NCBI GenBank assembly: GCA_013141175.1
Contig: JABFRN010000001.1
Location: 2,737,234 to 2,801,233, forward strand
Direction of reading: 5' to 3'
DNA length: 64,000 nt
Origin: Lysobacter sp.
GTDB taxonomy: Bacteria; Pseudomonadota; Gammaproteobacteria; Xanthomonadales; Xanthomonadaceae
A program made the position numbers and the translations under genes. Shown here one piece after another: positions 42,836 to 51,638 of this stretch. How positions within the stretch are numbered: position 1 is the stretch's first letter; every line of letters starts with the position of its first letter. Under the pieces are notes generated by a model. The model did no database searches. It was not told the origin of the DNA and worked only from the letters and a program-made list of their open reading frames with translations.

Positions 42836-44032
42836 ATGAGCGTGATCCTCGTCATCGCGCTGTGCGCACTTCTGTCCATCGTCGCGGCGGTCATCGTTGT
42901 CGTTCGCGACATGCGCAAACGCAATATGCACCTGTGGCTCGGCGACTATCTGTGTCGACGCATGCCCGAGGCGACCGACCGCCCCGTGCACGTGATGTTC
43001 TGCTTCGTCGATCACTTCGAGCCGATGTGGAAGGGCGCCGATCTCGACACCCAGCGCCGTCGCGTCGATCGCTGGTGCCACGAGTATCGCGAACTCGCCT
43101 TGCGGCATCGCGATGCCGACGGACGCCCGCCGCAGCACAGCTTCTTCTACCCGGAAGAGGAATATGCCGTGGAGCACCTCGACAAGATCGCGTCGCTGTG
43201 CGCCGACGGCTTCGGCGAGATCGAGGTGCATCTGCACCACGACAACGACACGGAACAGAATTTCCGCGCGTCGATCGGTCGTTTCTGCAAGACCTTGCAC
43301 GAACGGCACGGTGCGCTGTCGCGCGATCCGGACACCGGGCAACTGCGGTTCGGTTTCATCCACGGCAACTGGTGCCTGGACAACTCGCGCGGCGACGGCC
43401 GCTGGTGCGGCATCAACAACGAGCTGATCCTGCTGCGCGAACTCGGCTGCTATGCCGATTTCACGCTGCCATCGGCGCCCAGTGATACCCAGACCGCCAC
43501 CGTCAACAGCATCTACTACGCCACCGACGATCCGCTGGCGCCGAAATCGCACGACCACGGCAGCCCGGTGAAGGTCGGCGGCGGCGTCAGCGGCGATCTG
43601 ATGATCGTGCAGGGGCCGCTTGGCCTGAACTGGCGCGAGCGCCGGATGGCGGTGATGCCCCGGATCGAGAACGCCGATGTGCGCAGGAATTGTCCCCCGA
43701 CCGAGGCGCGCGTCGATCTGTGGGTGAAGACCGGCGTGCATGTCGAAGGGCGGCCGGAATGGGTGTTCGTGAAGATCCATACCCACGGCACCCAGGAACA
43801 CGATATCGACACGCTGCTGGGCGCACCGGTCGATGCGATGCACCGCTATCTCGAAAGCGCGTACAACGACGGCAAGCGCCACGTGCTGCACTATGTGACC
43901 GCGCGCGAAACCTACAACATCATCAAGGCCGCCGAGGCCGGCGAGCAGGGCGATCCCGGTCGATATCGCGATTACCTGCTGCCTGCACCGCGCTCGTCGT
44001 GGGCCGGTGGGCGCAAGGTGCACGCTGCGTGA
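42836..44032 (+). CDS. Membrane-anchored deacetylase-like protein of unknown family
   Basis: A 398-residue protein. An N-terminal membrane helix (about 2-23) precedes a cytosolic or periplasmic domain rich in His, Asp and Trp: MFCFVDHFEPMW, PQHSFFYPEEEY, EVHLHHDNDTE and FIHGNWCLDNS. The spacing of Asp/His motifs recalls NodB or GH57-like (beta/alpha)7 barrels, but the usual TFDDG motif is absent. I do not recognise the family by name. AGGA at 42825-42828 supports the ATG at 42836 rather than the GTG six bases upstream. It overlaps the next gene by GTGA. Confidence 0.7.
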   Translation: MSVILVIALCALLSIVAAVIVVVRDMRKRNMHLWLGDYLCRRMPEATDRPVHVMFCFVDHFEPMWKGADLDTQRRRVDRWCHEYRELALRHRDADGRPPQHSFFYPEEEYAVEHLDKIASLCADGFGEIEVHLHHDNDTEQNFRASIGRFCKTLHERHGALSRDPDTGQLRFGFIHGNWCLDNSRGDGRWCGINNELILLRELGCYADFTLPSAPSDTQTATVNSIYYATDDPLAPKSHDHGSPVKVGGGVSGDLMIVQGPLGLNWRERRMAVMPRIENADVRRNCPPTEARVDLWVKTGVHVEGRPEWVFVKIHTHGTQEHDIDTLLGAPVDAMHRYLESAYNDGKRHVLHYVTARETYNIIKAAEAGEQGDPGRYRDYLLPAPRSSWAGGRKVHAA

Positions 44033-44829
44033 GCGAGGCGGGCACGGCGGAAGTCTGCGCTGGGAAAGCCGGCGCTGCCGCCGTGACGGCGAAAGTCAGC
44101 GTTGTGATGCCGGCCTACAACGCCGCCGCCACGCTGTGCGCCTCGATGGATTCGGTATTCGCGCAAACGCATGCCGACGTCGAGCTGCTGGTGATCGACG
44201 ACTGCTCCAAGGACTCGACCTGGACCATGATCGAAGACGCCGCCGCGCGCGATCCGCGGGTCGTGCCGATCCGGATGGCGAAGAACGGCGGTGTCGCCGC
44301 CGCGCGCAATGCGGGCATCGAGGCCGCGACCGGTACCCATCTCGCGTTCCTCGACAGCGACGACCGCTGGTTGCCCGACAAGCTCGCGCTGCAGCTCGCG
44401 CACATGCGCGACACCGGCACGATGATCGGTTACACCGGCTATCGTCGCTTCGACGAAAGCGGGCGTGAGCTGTCGATCGTGCGCCCGCCGGCCGAAGTCG
44501 GTTATGCCGATATGCTCAAGAGCAACCGCATCGGCAACCTCACCGGCATGTACGACCGCGCGCTGGGCGATGGCCGTTTCGAGCGCATCGGCCACGAGGA
44601 CTACGTGTTCTGGCTGGGCATGGTGCGACGCGCAGGGATCGCGCGGCGGGTGCCGACGACCGGGCCGCTGGCCGAGTATCTGGTCCGCAGCGGCTCGCTG
44701 TCCGCCGACAAGCGCAAGGCGGCGCAGTGGCAGTGGAACATCTATCGCAATGTCGAAGGGCTCGGGCGGATCCGCGCCGCGTGGTATTTCGCGCATTACG
44801 CCGCGATCGCGGTCATGAAGCGGCGGTAG
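44029..44829 (+). CDS. Family 2 glycosyltransferase
   Basis: A 266-residue GT-A enzyme: VSVVMPAYNAAATLCASMDS, LLVIDDCSKDSTW, GVAAARNAGIEAATG and the DxD motif FLDSDDRW. The second half has RIGHEDYVFWLGMVRRAG for acceptor binding. The start is GTG at 44029 in a GTGA overlap with the deacetylase-like gene. It is the last gene of the plus-strand run; a strong hairpin follows. Confidence 0.9.
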   Translation: MSEAGTAEVCAGKAGAAAVTAKVSVVMPAYNAAATLCASMDSVFAQTHADVELLVIDDCSKDSTWTMIEDAAARDPRVVPIRMAKNGGVAAARNAGIEAATGTHLAFLDSDDRWLPDKLALQLAHMRDTGTMIGYTGYRRFDESGRELSIVRPPAEVGYADMLKSNRIGNLTGMYDRALGDGRFERIGHEDYVFWLGMVRRAGIARRVPTTGPLAEYLVRSGSLSADKRKAAQWQWNIYRNVEGLGRIRAAWYFAHYAAIAVMKRR

Positions 44830-44835
44830 GCGTTT

Positions 44836-44864
44836 TCGACGGGCGATGCGACATCGCCCGTCGA
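44836..44864. terminator. Bidirectional hairpin between convergent genes
   Basis: TCGACGGGCGATG (44836-44848) and CATCGCCCGTCGA (44852-44864) form a perfect 13 bp stem with the 3-nt loop CGA. It lies 7 bp after the glycosyltransferase stop and 12 bp from the stop of the facing gene, so it can end transcription in both directions. Confidence 0.7.
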
Positions 44865-44875
44865 TCACCAGAGAA

Positions 44876-46054
44876 TCAGAATTCACGCACCTTGACCACG
44901 CGCGTCGTCCCCGGCACGCCGTCGTTGTAGTGCTCCACGCCGTAAAGCTGCAAGCCACCGCTGCCGTTGACGTGGATGCCTGCGCCGGCCTGGAAATCGC
45001 AGTACCGCGTATTCCCGGTATTGGAGGTGCTGCAATACATGTGACGGTTGGCGACCTTGGTGAAGGTCGGGACATAGCTGGCGGTCAGATCGACGCGCCA
45101 CAGGTCCACCCAGTCGGTGCTGATGTTCTTGTGCGTTCCCGCGACGAACAGCTGGCCGTCGCATTGGGTGATGAGCTGCAGCCCCTGGTAGTTGCCGCTG
45201 CCGAAAGGCGTGTTGGCGCTGGCCATCGAGATCCAGCTCGAGGCGCTGCCGTTGTGGCCGGGCAGGCTCGTGGAGGAAGACACGAAGACTTCGACATCGT
45301 CCGAATTGTTGCCGAACACCATCGCCAGGAAGTTTCCGTTGGACAGGCGGGTCATTCCCGCTGCGCCGGCATTCGTGGTCTGGCTGCGTTGGCGCATCAC
45401 CATCGGACTCCATGATGGCGTGGCTGGAACCGACAGCTGCGCGGTGCGGAAGCCGGCGCCGACGCTGTCGCTGCTGCTCTCCAGCGGCACGATCGCGTAT
45501 TCGCCGCTGACCTGAAAACCGCCGGCATGGTCGCGCGACGAGTCGTCGGCGTGGTACCGGGTCACGGCATCGGCGCACGAAGGATATTGCAACGGAGTGA
45601 CGTTGCCGCCGAGCAGGCCGGTGGTGCCGGTGCGCGACCCGAGCCGGATCACTTCGAATCCCGGGTGGATGCCGCTGTTGGTCGACATGGTGACCAGCAG
45701 GTAGTTCTGCCCATCGCGGGTCAGGCGCTGGATGCCCTGTCGATGGATCATCCCGTTGCCGGTGGTCGGGGCGTAGCTGCTGCAGCCGTCCGCGCCGCTG
45801 CGATAGGCCATCACATAGTTCGGGTTCGTCGGCAGCGTGGCGATGCTGTTCGTCGCATTGATGGCGCATCGATTGACGTATGGATCCGTCGTGCTGCCGG
45901 TGACCCAGCCGAGATGGGCGGTGGCGGCATTGGAGATGCCGGACATGCCCAGCAGCACCGGCAAACCCAGCAGCGACAGCGCAAGCGCAGGGCGATGCCG
46001 ATGGGCGATTGTCGTCTGCGCGGCAGCAGTCTTGTTCGCGGGAGAAATGTTCAT
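44876..46054 (-). CDS. Secreted protein of unknown function
   Basis: A 392-residue protein with a long signal peptide (about 1-43, hydrophobic core ALALSLLGLPVLLG, cleavage near SNAATA). The mature part is rich in Ser, Thr, Asn and Gly with repeated strand-turn patterns (YVMAYRSGADG, FEVIRLGSRTG, GNFLAMVFGNNSDDVEVFVSSS), suggesting a beta-propeller. It contains six Cys. There is no PEP-CTERM tail. AAGGA precedes the ATG at 46054. It is encoded next to two heparinase-like genes in the polysaccharide locus and may bind or trim the polymer. Confidence 0.7.
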   Translation of the reverse strand: MNISPANKTAAAQTTIAHRHRPALALSLLGLPVLLGMSGISNAATAHLGWVTGSTTDPYVNRCAINATNSIATLPTNPNYVMAYRSGADGCSSYAPTTGNGMIHRQGIQRLTRDGQNYLLVTMSTNSGIHPGFEVIRLGSRTGTTGLLGGNVTPLQYPSCADAVTRYHADDSSRDHAGGFQVSGEYAIVPLESSSDSVGAGFRTAQLSVPATPSWSPMVMRQRSQTTNAGAAGMTRLSNGNFLAMVFGNNSDDVEVFVSSSTSLPGHNGSASSWISMASANTPFGSGNYQGLQLITQCDGQLFVAGTHKNISTDWVDLWRVDLTASYVPTFTKVANRHMYCSTSNTGNTRYCDFQAGAGIHVNGSGGLQLYGVEHYNDGVPGTTRVVKVREF

Positions 46055-46270
46055 TCCATTGTCCTTGTGAGCGAGTGTCGGTTCGAGGCGCGTCGGTTGG
46101 AGACGGGCAGTCGGCGGATTGCTCGTGGCCAGCAGATATCCGGGCAGGATCATGCCAGCGAAATTGCTGGTGCCGCCGATCTCAAGCCTAACGGTGTGCT
46201 CACCGCATTGCGTTAAAAGAGCCGATATTGCCGATGCTTTCCGGAGTTGCAGGCCAGATGGAGAGCACAA

Positions 46271-46299
46271 GACAAAGCCCGGCATTACCGGGCTTTGTC
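46271..46299 (-). terminator. Strong terminator of the first heparinase-like gene
   Basis: GACAAAGCCCGG (46271-46282) and CCGGGCTTTGTC (46288-46299) form a perfect 12 bp stem with a 5-nt loop. On the minus strand it is followed by TTGTGCT, 25 bp after the stop at 46325. Confidence 0.75.
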
Positions 46300-46324
46300 G
46301 GAATTGAGCGGTGGATGACGACGG

Positions 46325-48244
46325 TCAGATCACCTCGCTCAACTCCACCAGGTAAGTGGTCGTGCCGCCGCCGATGTCGATCCGCCAGCCCTTGTAGAAC
46401 TCGGTGGTATCGACCGGATTCCAGTTCTTCAGGGTGATGGTGGCGCCTGCCGGTTCCAGCACCCGCACTTTCAGCTTGCCGGCGGTGACGGTGGTGCCGC
46501 TGATCACGGGCTGTACCGGCACCTGGACCTGGAAGAACGCGGTGGTGCCCGCAGCCAGCGTGAAGTTGTCGCGGACGGTGAGCTTGCGCGTGGCGAAATC
46601 CAGGCGACGGGTCCATGCGCTGAGCGCGGGATTGCCCCGGTAGGCGGGCGTGAGATTGGACACGACCGTCAGTGCACCGCCGGCTCCCGGCGTGACGGTC
46701 ATCGTCGAGGTGGTATCTGCGCACTGGTGGACGATGCGGTCGTTGGACGGGCTGGTGCACTGCGCGATGCTGGCGTTGCTGCGTTCGAAGCGCATCGTGT
46801 TGTGGACTTCGGTGCCCTGCTGGATGCCGCTGTGGGTCCAGATGTTTTCGGTCACCGCCAGCCAGTCGTTCGCGAACAGGGTGAACGCGCCCTGGTCCTG
46901 GTGCGCATGGCTTTCGTTGTAGGGGCCGGCGACGTAGGTCATCCACATCGCGGCGCGATCCCAGCCGGTGCGCGCGAACAGGTGGCCGGTGCCGGTGCCG
47001 TGGTAATACAGCTCCGTCGGTGCGGCGCCATTGGTGCCCGGCGGCAGCATGTCGTAGCGGAAGTTCAGCCCTTGCCCCATCTGCTGCACGGAGATGTTGT
47101 TGAGCCACCAGCTGGCGATCCGCTGCGCGGTCGCGTCCTTGGTGAGATGGCGGGCTTCCAGCACGAGCCTGCGGTGGTAGTCGTAGATCTCCGGCACCGA
47201 CACGCGCGACTGGTCGCCCAGCGGCGCGAAGCGGTCGAGGGTCGGCACGGTGGCGTGCGTCCACCACTTGATGGTGTCGGTCGCATGGGTATTGGCGTTG
47301 GCCAGATCGATGCCGGTCGCGTCCCGCCACAGGCTGTACAGATTGAACAGGCGCATCTGCGCGGTGCCGTAGCCGGTGCCTTCCTGACTGCCGCCGGTCG
47401 GGATCGTGCGGTAATAGGCTTCGAGTTTCGGCAGCTTGTCGCTCTGCAGGAAACTCATCCAGGTGGCGCTGCGCGAGGCCAGCGCCCACGACATGGTCGC
47501 TTCCAGGAAGCTGTAGTGATAGTTGTTGCCCGGGTTGTCGATCGACCAGCCGCTCCACGGTGCGGCACGGGTGCCCCAGCGCGCGCTCTGGTAGTTCCAG
47601 ACATTCCAGATGGCCTGCTCCGCATAAGCGGACCAACGCTGGCGCTGGCTCGCGGTGAGGCGGGTGTTGCAGGTGTCGTAGGTCATCGCGACATCGCCGA
47701 TCATCGGCCCGACGTCGAGATACGAGTCGCCCGCCACCACCGGATTCTGGCCCGCCGCGATCGCGGTTTCCGCCTGCGAGACCTGCTGGTCGACCATGCC
47801 GATGGCATGCGTGCAGTACTTCACATCGCGGGTGATGCGGAACATCAGCGCCGAGTCGCGCGCCTCGTAGGCATAGCCGGGATTGCCGGCGACGGCGTTG
47901 TCGACCCAGGTGCGGAAGCGCGTGTAAGCGGTGCGCGAGGTGTCGACGTAGGTGAGATTCATCGGAATCTCCGACGCCTGTGCCGCCGTCGAACCTGCGG
48001 TCGAGCGCGTGCGGCTGGCGACGGGGGCGCGGCGGAGCGGCTGCGTGCGGCCCACTGCGGCAACGCTGCCCTGATCGCTTTCGAAAATGCGCGAGCGCAG
48101 TTCGCGCATCAGCTTGGCCGGGCCGGCGAGGGCGACGCCGGCGGTCGCGACCACGCCGAGGACGATCAGACTCCGGGCGAGGCGTTGGCGGGTGATGGGC
48201 GACGTCGGCGATGAGGCATGGGTCTTGCGGTACGACTGGGGCAT
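46325..48244 (-). CDS. Exported heparinase II/III-like protein (putative polysaccharide lyase)
   Basis: A 639-residue protein with a signal or anchor (about 18-42, LARSLIVLGVVATAGVALA). Residues 95-360 form an alpha/alpha-toroid (WSGWSIDNPGNNYHYSFLEA, GTGYGTAQMRLFNLY). The remainder is a beta-sandwich with the heparinase II/III core LFARTGWDRAAMW, YNESHAHQDQGAFTLF, and HNTMRFER. Such enzymes cleave uronic-acid-containing polymers by beta-elimination. It is paralogous to the next gene upstream. The ATG at 48244 is preferred because it puts the signal at the N-terminus. Confidence 0.82.
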   Translation of the reverse strand: MPQSYRKTHASSPTSPITRQRLARSLIVLGVVATAGVALAGPAKLMRELRSRIFESDQGSVAAVGRTQPLRRAPVASRTRSTAGSTAAQASEIPMNLTYVDTSRTAYTRFRTWVDNAVAGNPGYAYEARDSALMFRITRDVKYCTHAIGMVDQQVSQAETAIAAGQNPVVAGDSYLDVGPMIGDVAMTYDTCNTRLTASQRQRWSAYAEQAIWNVWNYQSARWGTRAAPWSGWSIDNPGNNYHYSFLEATMSWALASRSATWMSFLQSDKLPKLEAYYRTIPTGGSQEGTGYGTAQMRLFNLYSLWRDATGIDLANANTHATDTIKWWTHATVPTLDRFAPLGDQSRVSVPEIYDYHRRLVLEARHLTKDATAQRIASWWLNNISVQQMGQGLNFRYDMLPPGTNGAAPTELYYHGTGTGHLFARTGWDRAAMWMTYVAGPYNESHAHQDQGAFTLFANDWLAVTENIWTHSGIQQGTEVHNTMRFERSNASIAQCTSPSNDRIVHQCADTTSTMTVTPGAGGALTVVSNLTPAYRGNPALSAWTRRLDFATRKLTVRDNFTLAAGTTAFFQVQVPVQPVISGTTVTAGKLKVRVLEPAGATITLKNWNPVDTTEFYKGWRIDIGGGTTTYLVELSEVI

Positions 48245-48380
48245 GTTCGAGGCTCTGGCGTTCGCGTCCGTGGCGATATTTCGGTCGGTCGCGCCCCCTG
48301 ATGCACCCCGTCCGGACCCGGGTGCAGCGCGTCGTACGTGGCAGCCCGAACCTGAACGGGGCGACCGGATCACAGTATGG

Positions 48381-48447
48381 TGTCGGCGATGGGGGCGAAG
48401 TGTGACCTGCCGGACTCTCGTGTCGGCCATCAGGGCAAAATGTGAAC
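48381..48447. repeat. Imperfect 27-bp direct repeat between the heparinase-like genes
   Basis: TGTCGGCGATGGGGGCGAAG (48381-48400, continuing TGTGACC) and TGTCGGCCATCAGGGCAAAA (48421-48440, continuing TGTGAAC) are direct copies 40 bp apart, about four helical turns. They lie 137-203 bp upstream of the downstream paralogue's start. They could be regulatory sites or remnants of a mobile repeat. Confidence 0.6.
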
Positions 48448-48475
48448 GCCGTCGAGGACCCTGGTCAGCAAACGT

Positions 48476-50299
48476 TCAGTTTGAAGCTTCTTCAAGCTCC
48501 ACGACGTAAGTCCCTGTTCCGCCGGCAATATCCAGGCGCCAGCCGCTGCGGAATTCCCCGCTGTCGACGCTGCGCCAGTCGAGTTTGGTGATGCTGGCAG
48601 TCGCCGGGGCGATCACCCGCACGCGCAGCCGCCCGGCGATGGCGGTCTGCCCGTCGATCCTGGGCTCGGCCGGCAGGTTGAGCTGGAACACCGCCCGATG
48701 GCCCGGAGCGATGGAGAACCGGTCTTCCACCTGCAGCTTGCGGTCGGCGAAGTCCAGGGTCCGGGTCCAGCGCCGTACCGGCGCGTCGCCGTCGTAGGCG
48801 CCGGTGAGGTCGGCATCGACGCGCAGGGCCCCGTCGGCACCGGGCGTGACCGTCATCCGCGAAGTGCCGGGTTGATGCTGCTGGATCACCCGCTGACCGG
48901 CCGTATCGCGCTCGAAGCGGAGCACGTTGTGGGTTTCGGTGCCCTGCTGGATGCCGCTGTGGGTCCAGATGTTCTCGGTCACGGTCAGCCAATCGCGCGC
49001 GAACAGGGTGAAGCCGCCCTGTTCCTGGTGCGCGTGGCTTTCGTTGTAGGGTCCGGCGACGAACGCCAGCCAGATCGCGTCCTTGTCCCAGCCACTGCGC
49101 GCGAACAGATGGCCGGTGCCTTCGGCGTGATGGAACAGGGTGTCGGGCGCGGGCGCATCGGCGTCGCCGGCCGGCAGCAGATCGTGCAGCGTGTTGAAGC
49201 CGTTGCTCATCTTCGGGATCGAGATGCGATGCAGCCACCACGATGCCAGTGCCCGCGAATCGGGATCCCTGCCGAGTGCGCGCGCTTCCAGCACCAGCCG
49301 GCGGTGGTAATCGTAGATCTCCGGGATCGAGCTGCGCGATTGGTCGCCGATCGGTGCGAAGCGGTCCATGGTCGGAACCGTCGCATGCACCCAATACGCG
49401 ATGCTGTGGTCCGCATGCGGATTGGCGTTGGCGATATCGTCGCCGGTGGCGTCGCGCCACAGCCGGTACAGCGCGAACAGGCGCATGTGCGCGGCGCCGT
49501 AACCGGTGCCTTCCAGACTGCCGCCGCCGGGCAACGTCGCGAAGTACGCCTTCAGCGGCGGGATTTTTTCTTCGTGCAGGAAACGCATCCAGTCGTTGTT
49601 GCCGCTGGCCAGCGCCCAGTACAGCGTCGCTTCGATGAAGCTGTAGTGATAGTTGTTGCCCGGGTTGTCGACCGACCAGCCGGTCCATGGGCGCGGTCGT
49701 CCACCCCAGTGCGCGCGCAGGAAGTGCCAGACGTTCCACACCGCCTGCTCGGCGTAGGCCGACCAGCGTGCGCGCTGCGCGTCGCCGATGTCCGCTTTGC
49801 AGGCATCGAGCGTCATCGACAGTGCGGCGATGCGCGGCCCGACATCGAGATACGAGTCGCCGGCGATGTCCGGCGCGCGACCGTCGGCGATCGCGGTTTC
49901 GGCGTCTTCGACTTCGCGCTCGATCATCGTTATCGCGAGCGTGCAGTATTTCTTCTGCGGATCCAGCCGGTACAACAGCGCGGCATCGTAGGCGGAGAAG
50001 GCGTAGCCGGGATCGCCCGCGACCGCGCTGTCGACCCAGCGGCGGAAACGCGCGAACGCCGGCGATGTGCGGTCGACATAGCCCAGGTCGAGCGGAATGC
50101 CGGCGGAGATCGGCGCCAGCGGCGCGTGCGATGCGACTGCGGCGTTCCCGTTTTCGGTGCCGGCTTCGGTACTGGCCGCCGAGGCGTGGGCGGACTGCTG
50201 TTGACCGCACGCGACGAGGGAGATCGGCCACAGGCAGGTCACGACCGCATACGCGACGAATCGCTGCAGTGGAGACAGGGGCGCGACGCCGGCGCTCAT
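48476..50299 (-). CDS. Heparinase II/III-like lipoprotein (putative polysaccharide lyase)
   Basis: A 607-residue paralogue of the preceding protein, but with a lipoprotein signal: lipobox LVAC at about residues 28-31, so it is membrane-tethered. The same toroid (TGWSVDNPGNNYHYSFIEA, GTGYGAAHMRLFALY) and sandwich motifs (LFARSGWDKDAIW, YNESHAHQEQGGFTLF, HNVLRFER) are kept, so the His and Asn of the core are intact. It lies 3 bp after the outer-membrane protein gene, which ties it to the export operon. It probably degrades stray or misdirected polymer in the periplasm. Confidence 0.85.
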   Translation of the reverse strand: MSAGVAPLSPLQRFVAYAVVTCLWPISLVACGQQQSAHASAASTEAGTENGNAAVASHAPLAPISAGIPLDLGYVDRTSPAFARFRRWVDSAVAGDPGYAFSAYDAALLYRLDPQKKYCTLAITMIEREVEDAETAIADGRAPDIAGDSYLDVGPRIAALSMTLDACKADIGDAQRARWSAYAEQAVWNVWHFLRAHWGGRPRPWTGWSVDNPGNNYHYSFIEATLYWALASGNNDWMRFLHEEKIPPLKAYFATLPGGGSLEGTGYGAAHMRLFALYRLWRDATGDDIANANPHADHSIAYWVHATVPTMDRFAPIGDQSRSSIPEIYDYHRRLVLEARALGRDPDSRALASWWLHRISIPKMSNGFNTLHDLLPAGDADAPAPDTLFHHAEGTGHLFARSGWDKDAIWLAFVAGPYNESHAHQEQGGFTLFARDWLTVTENIWTHSGIQQGTETHNVLRFERDTAGQRVIQQHQPGTSRMTVTPGADGALRVDADLTGAYDGDAPVRRWTRTLDFADRKLQVEDRFSIAPGHRAVFQLNLPAEPRIDGQTAIAGRLRVRVIAPATASITKLDWRSVDSGEFRSGWRLDIAGGTGTYVVELEEASN

Positions 50300-50302
50300 G
50301 GT

Positions 50303-51619
50303 TCAGCGGTTGCGGTAGCTGATGGTCATGCCGACGACGTTCTGGTCCGCGTTCTGGCCGGGTGCGGTGCTGTGGCGCTCGTAACGGGCGAGCGAGAGCG
50401 TGCCGCTCCAGTGTTTCGCCCAGTCGTAGCGGACGTGGCCGCCATAGCGACGGGTTTCGTCCTGGCGGTCCAGGTTCACGTAATCGATGTGGATCAGCGA
50501 AGCGGTGGCGCCGAGGCGCAGGTTGTGCCGTGCGCGCCAGCTCGCTTCGATGCTGGTGCCGTAATCGTTCTGGTCGAAGGTGCCGATGTCCTCGTAACGC
50601 CGCCGGCCGACATACGGCGTGACGCCGAAGGTCCAGCGCGTCGCGGTGAAGGCGTAATCGGCTTCGAGTTGGCGTTGCAGGTAGGGCGAGGCGTTGACGA
50701 CCGCTTCGCCGGTGACGATTTCCGTCGGCAGTTCGCTGCCCTCGCCGAGGTTGGCCAGGCTGTCGGCGGCGACATCGGAGAATTCGCTGTTGAAACGCAG
50801 GCCGAGGCGATGGCTCGCGTTGGGCCGCCAGCCCAGCTCCGCGCGCAGCAACGGATCGGATCGAGCGCCGGCCAATCCGGGAAAGGAACGGCGATAGTCG
50901 AGTCGCGAATAACCCAGATCGATCGCGAGATCGAAGCGGTTGAGCGTGCGCGAGTAGCGCGCGAACAGGGCGGATCGCGTGTAATCGCGCGCGGTGGCAT
51001 CGTCCTCGAAATCGACCCGCTGCGTCTGCGCGTTGAACGCGAGGCGGCTGGTGGCGCTGATCGGTTTGATCGCGCGCAGCGCCAGATCGATGCGGTTCGA
51101 ATTGAACTGGTCGGTGACCTCGGCCTCGCTGCGCACGTAGCGCAACTCGGTCGCGCCGCGCCAGCCCGCGCCCCAATCGAAACTCAGCGTCGGCCCGGCG
51201 GCCAACACGTTGACCTGCTGGCGATTGCCCGGCGTATCCGGAGCCAGCGTATCGACCGGCTGCAGCGCGAGGCTGTCGACCACGCTGAAACTGAGGCGCT
51301 CGGGAATCGCGACCCAGTTCACGCGACCGGTCAAAGCGCCGTCGACGGTATCGTCGAAGCGGCTGTCGCCGTAGTGGCGATATTCGGCGCGACCGCTGAT
51401 GTGGGTCTGCAGCGTCGAGGACTCGTGAGCGATGTCGAAGCTCGCGCCCGGTCGCAGCACCGTGAGCGAGACCGGATCGTCCGGCGTCAGCAGCAGGTTG
51501 TTGCTGTGTTCCGCGGTGAAATCGATGATGTAATCGATGCGCAGCGCGTATGCGGTGTGCGGACTGGCCATCAACACCGTCGCACCGATCAGGAGAAGAT
51601 GGAGCCGGCGACGAAACAT
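50303..51619 (-). CDS. Outer-membrane beta-barrel protein (exosortase-system TIGR03016-like)
   Basis: A 438-residue protein with a signal peptide (1-28, ending AYALR) and a long series of alternating amphipathic strands separated by short loops (SGRAEYRHYGDSRF, LAIDLGYSRLDYRRSF, RLGLRFNSEFSDVA, TSIEASWRARHNLRLGATASL), ending with MTISYRNR. The terminal aromatic-poor strand is atypical, but the overall pattern fits a 14- to 18-stranded barrel. A barrel of this size lies next to the kinase-like gene in XrtA capsule loci. GGAGG supports the ATG at 51619. Probably the outer-membrane part of the export machinery. Confidence 0.82.
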   Translation of the reverse strand: MFRRRLHLLLIGATVLMASPHTAYALRIDYIIDFTAEHSNNLLLTPDDPVSLTVLRPGASFDIAHESSTLQTHISGRAEYRHYGDSRFDDTVDGALTGRVNWVAIPERLSFSVVDSLALQPVDTLAPDTPGNRQQVNVLAAGPTLSFDWGAGWRGATELRYVRSEAEVTDQFNSNRIDLALRAIKPISATSRLAFNAQTQRVDFEDDATARDYTRSALFARYSRTLNRFDLAIDLGYSRLDYRRSFPGLAGARSDPLLRAELGWRPNASHRLGLRFNSEFSDVAADSLANLGEGSELPTEIVTGEAVVNASPYLQRQLEADYAFTATRWTFGVTPYVGRRRYEDIGTFDQNDYGTSIEASWRARHNLRLGATASLIHIDYVNLDRQDETRRYGGHVRYDWAKHWSGTLSLARYERHSTAPGQNADQNVVGMTISYRNR

Positions 51620-51638
51620 GCGACCTCCCGTCATCCGG

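Noticed and set aside
48381-48447. End of an insertion sequence between the lyase genes
   Set aside because: The copies are direct, not inverted, and no transposase remnant or target duplication is visible.
11828-50299. PEP-CTERM sorting tails on the secreted proteins (amylase, unknown secreted protein, lyases)
   Set aside because: Their C-termini end in MWLR, KVREF, LSEVI and EEASN, with no Val-Pro-Glu-Pro motif, membrane helix or Arg cluster.
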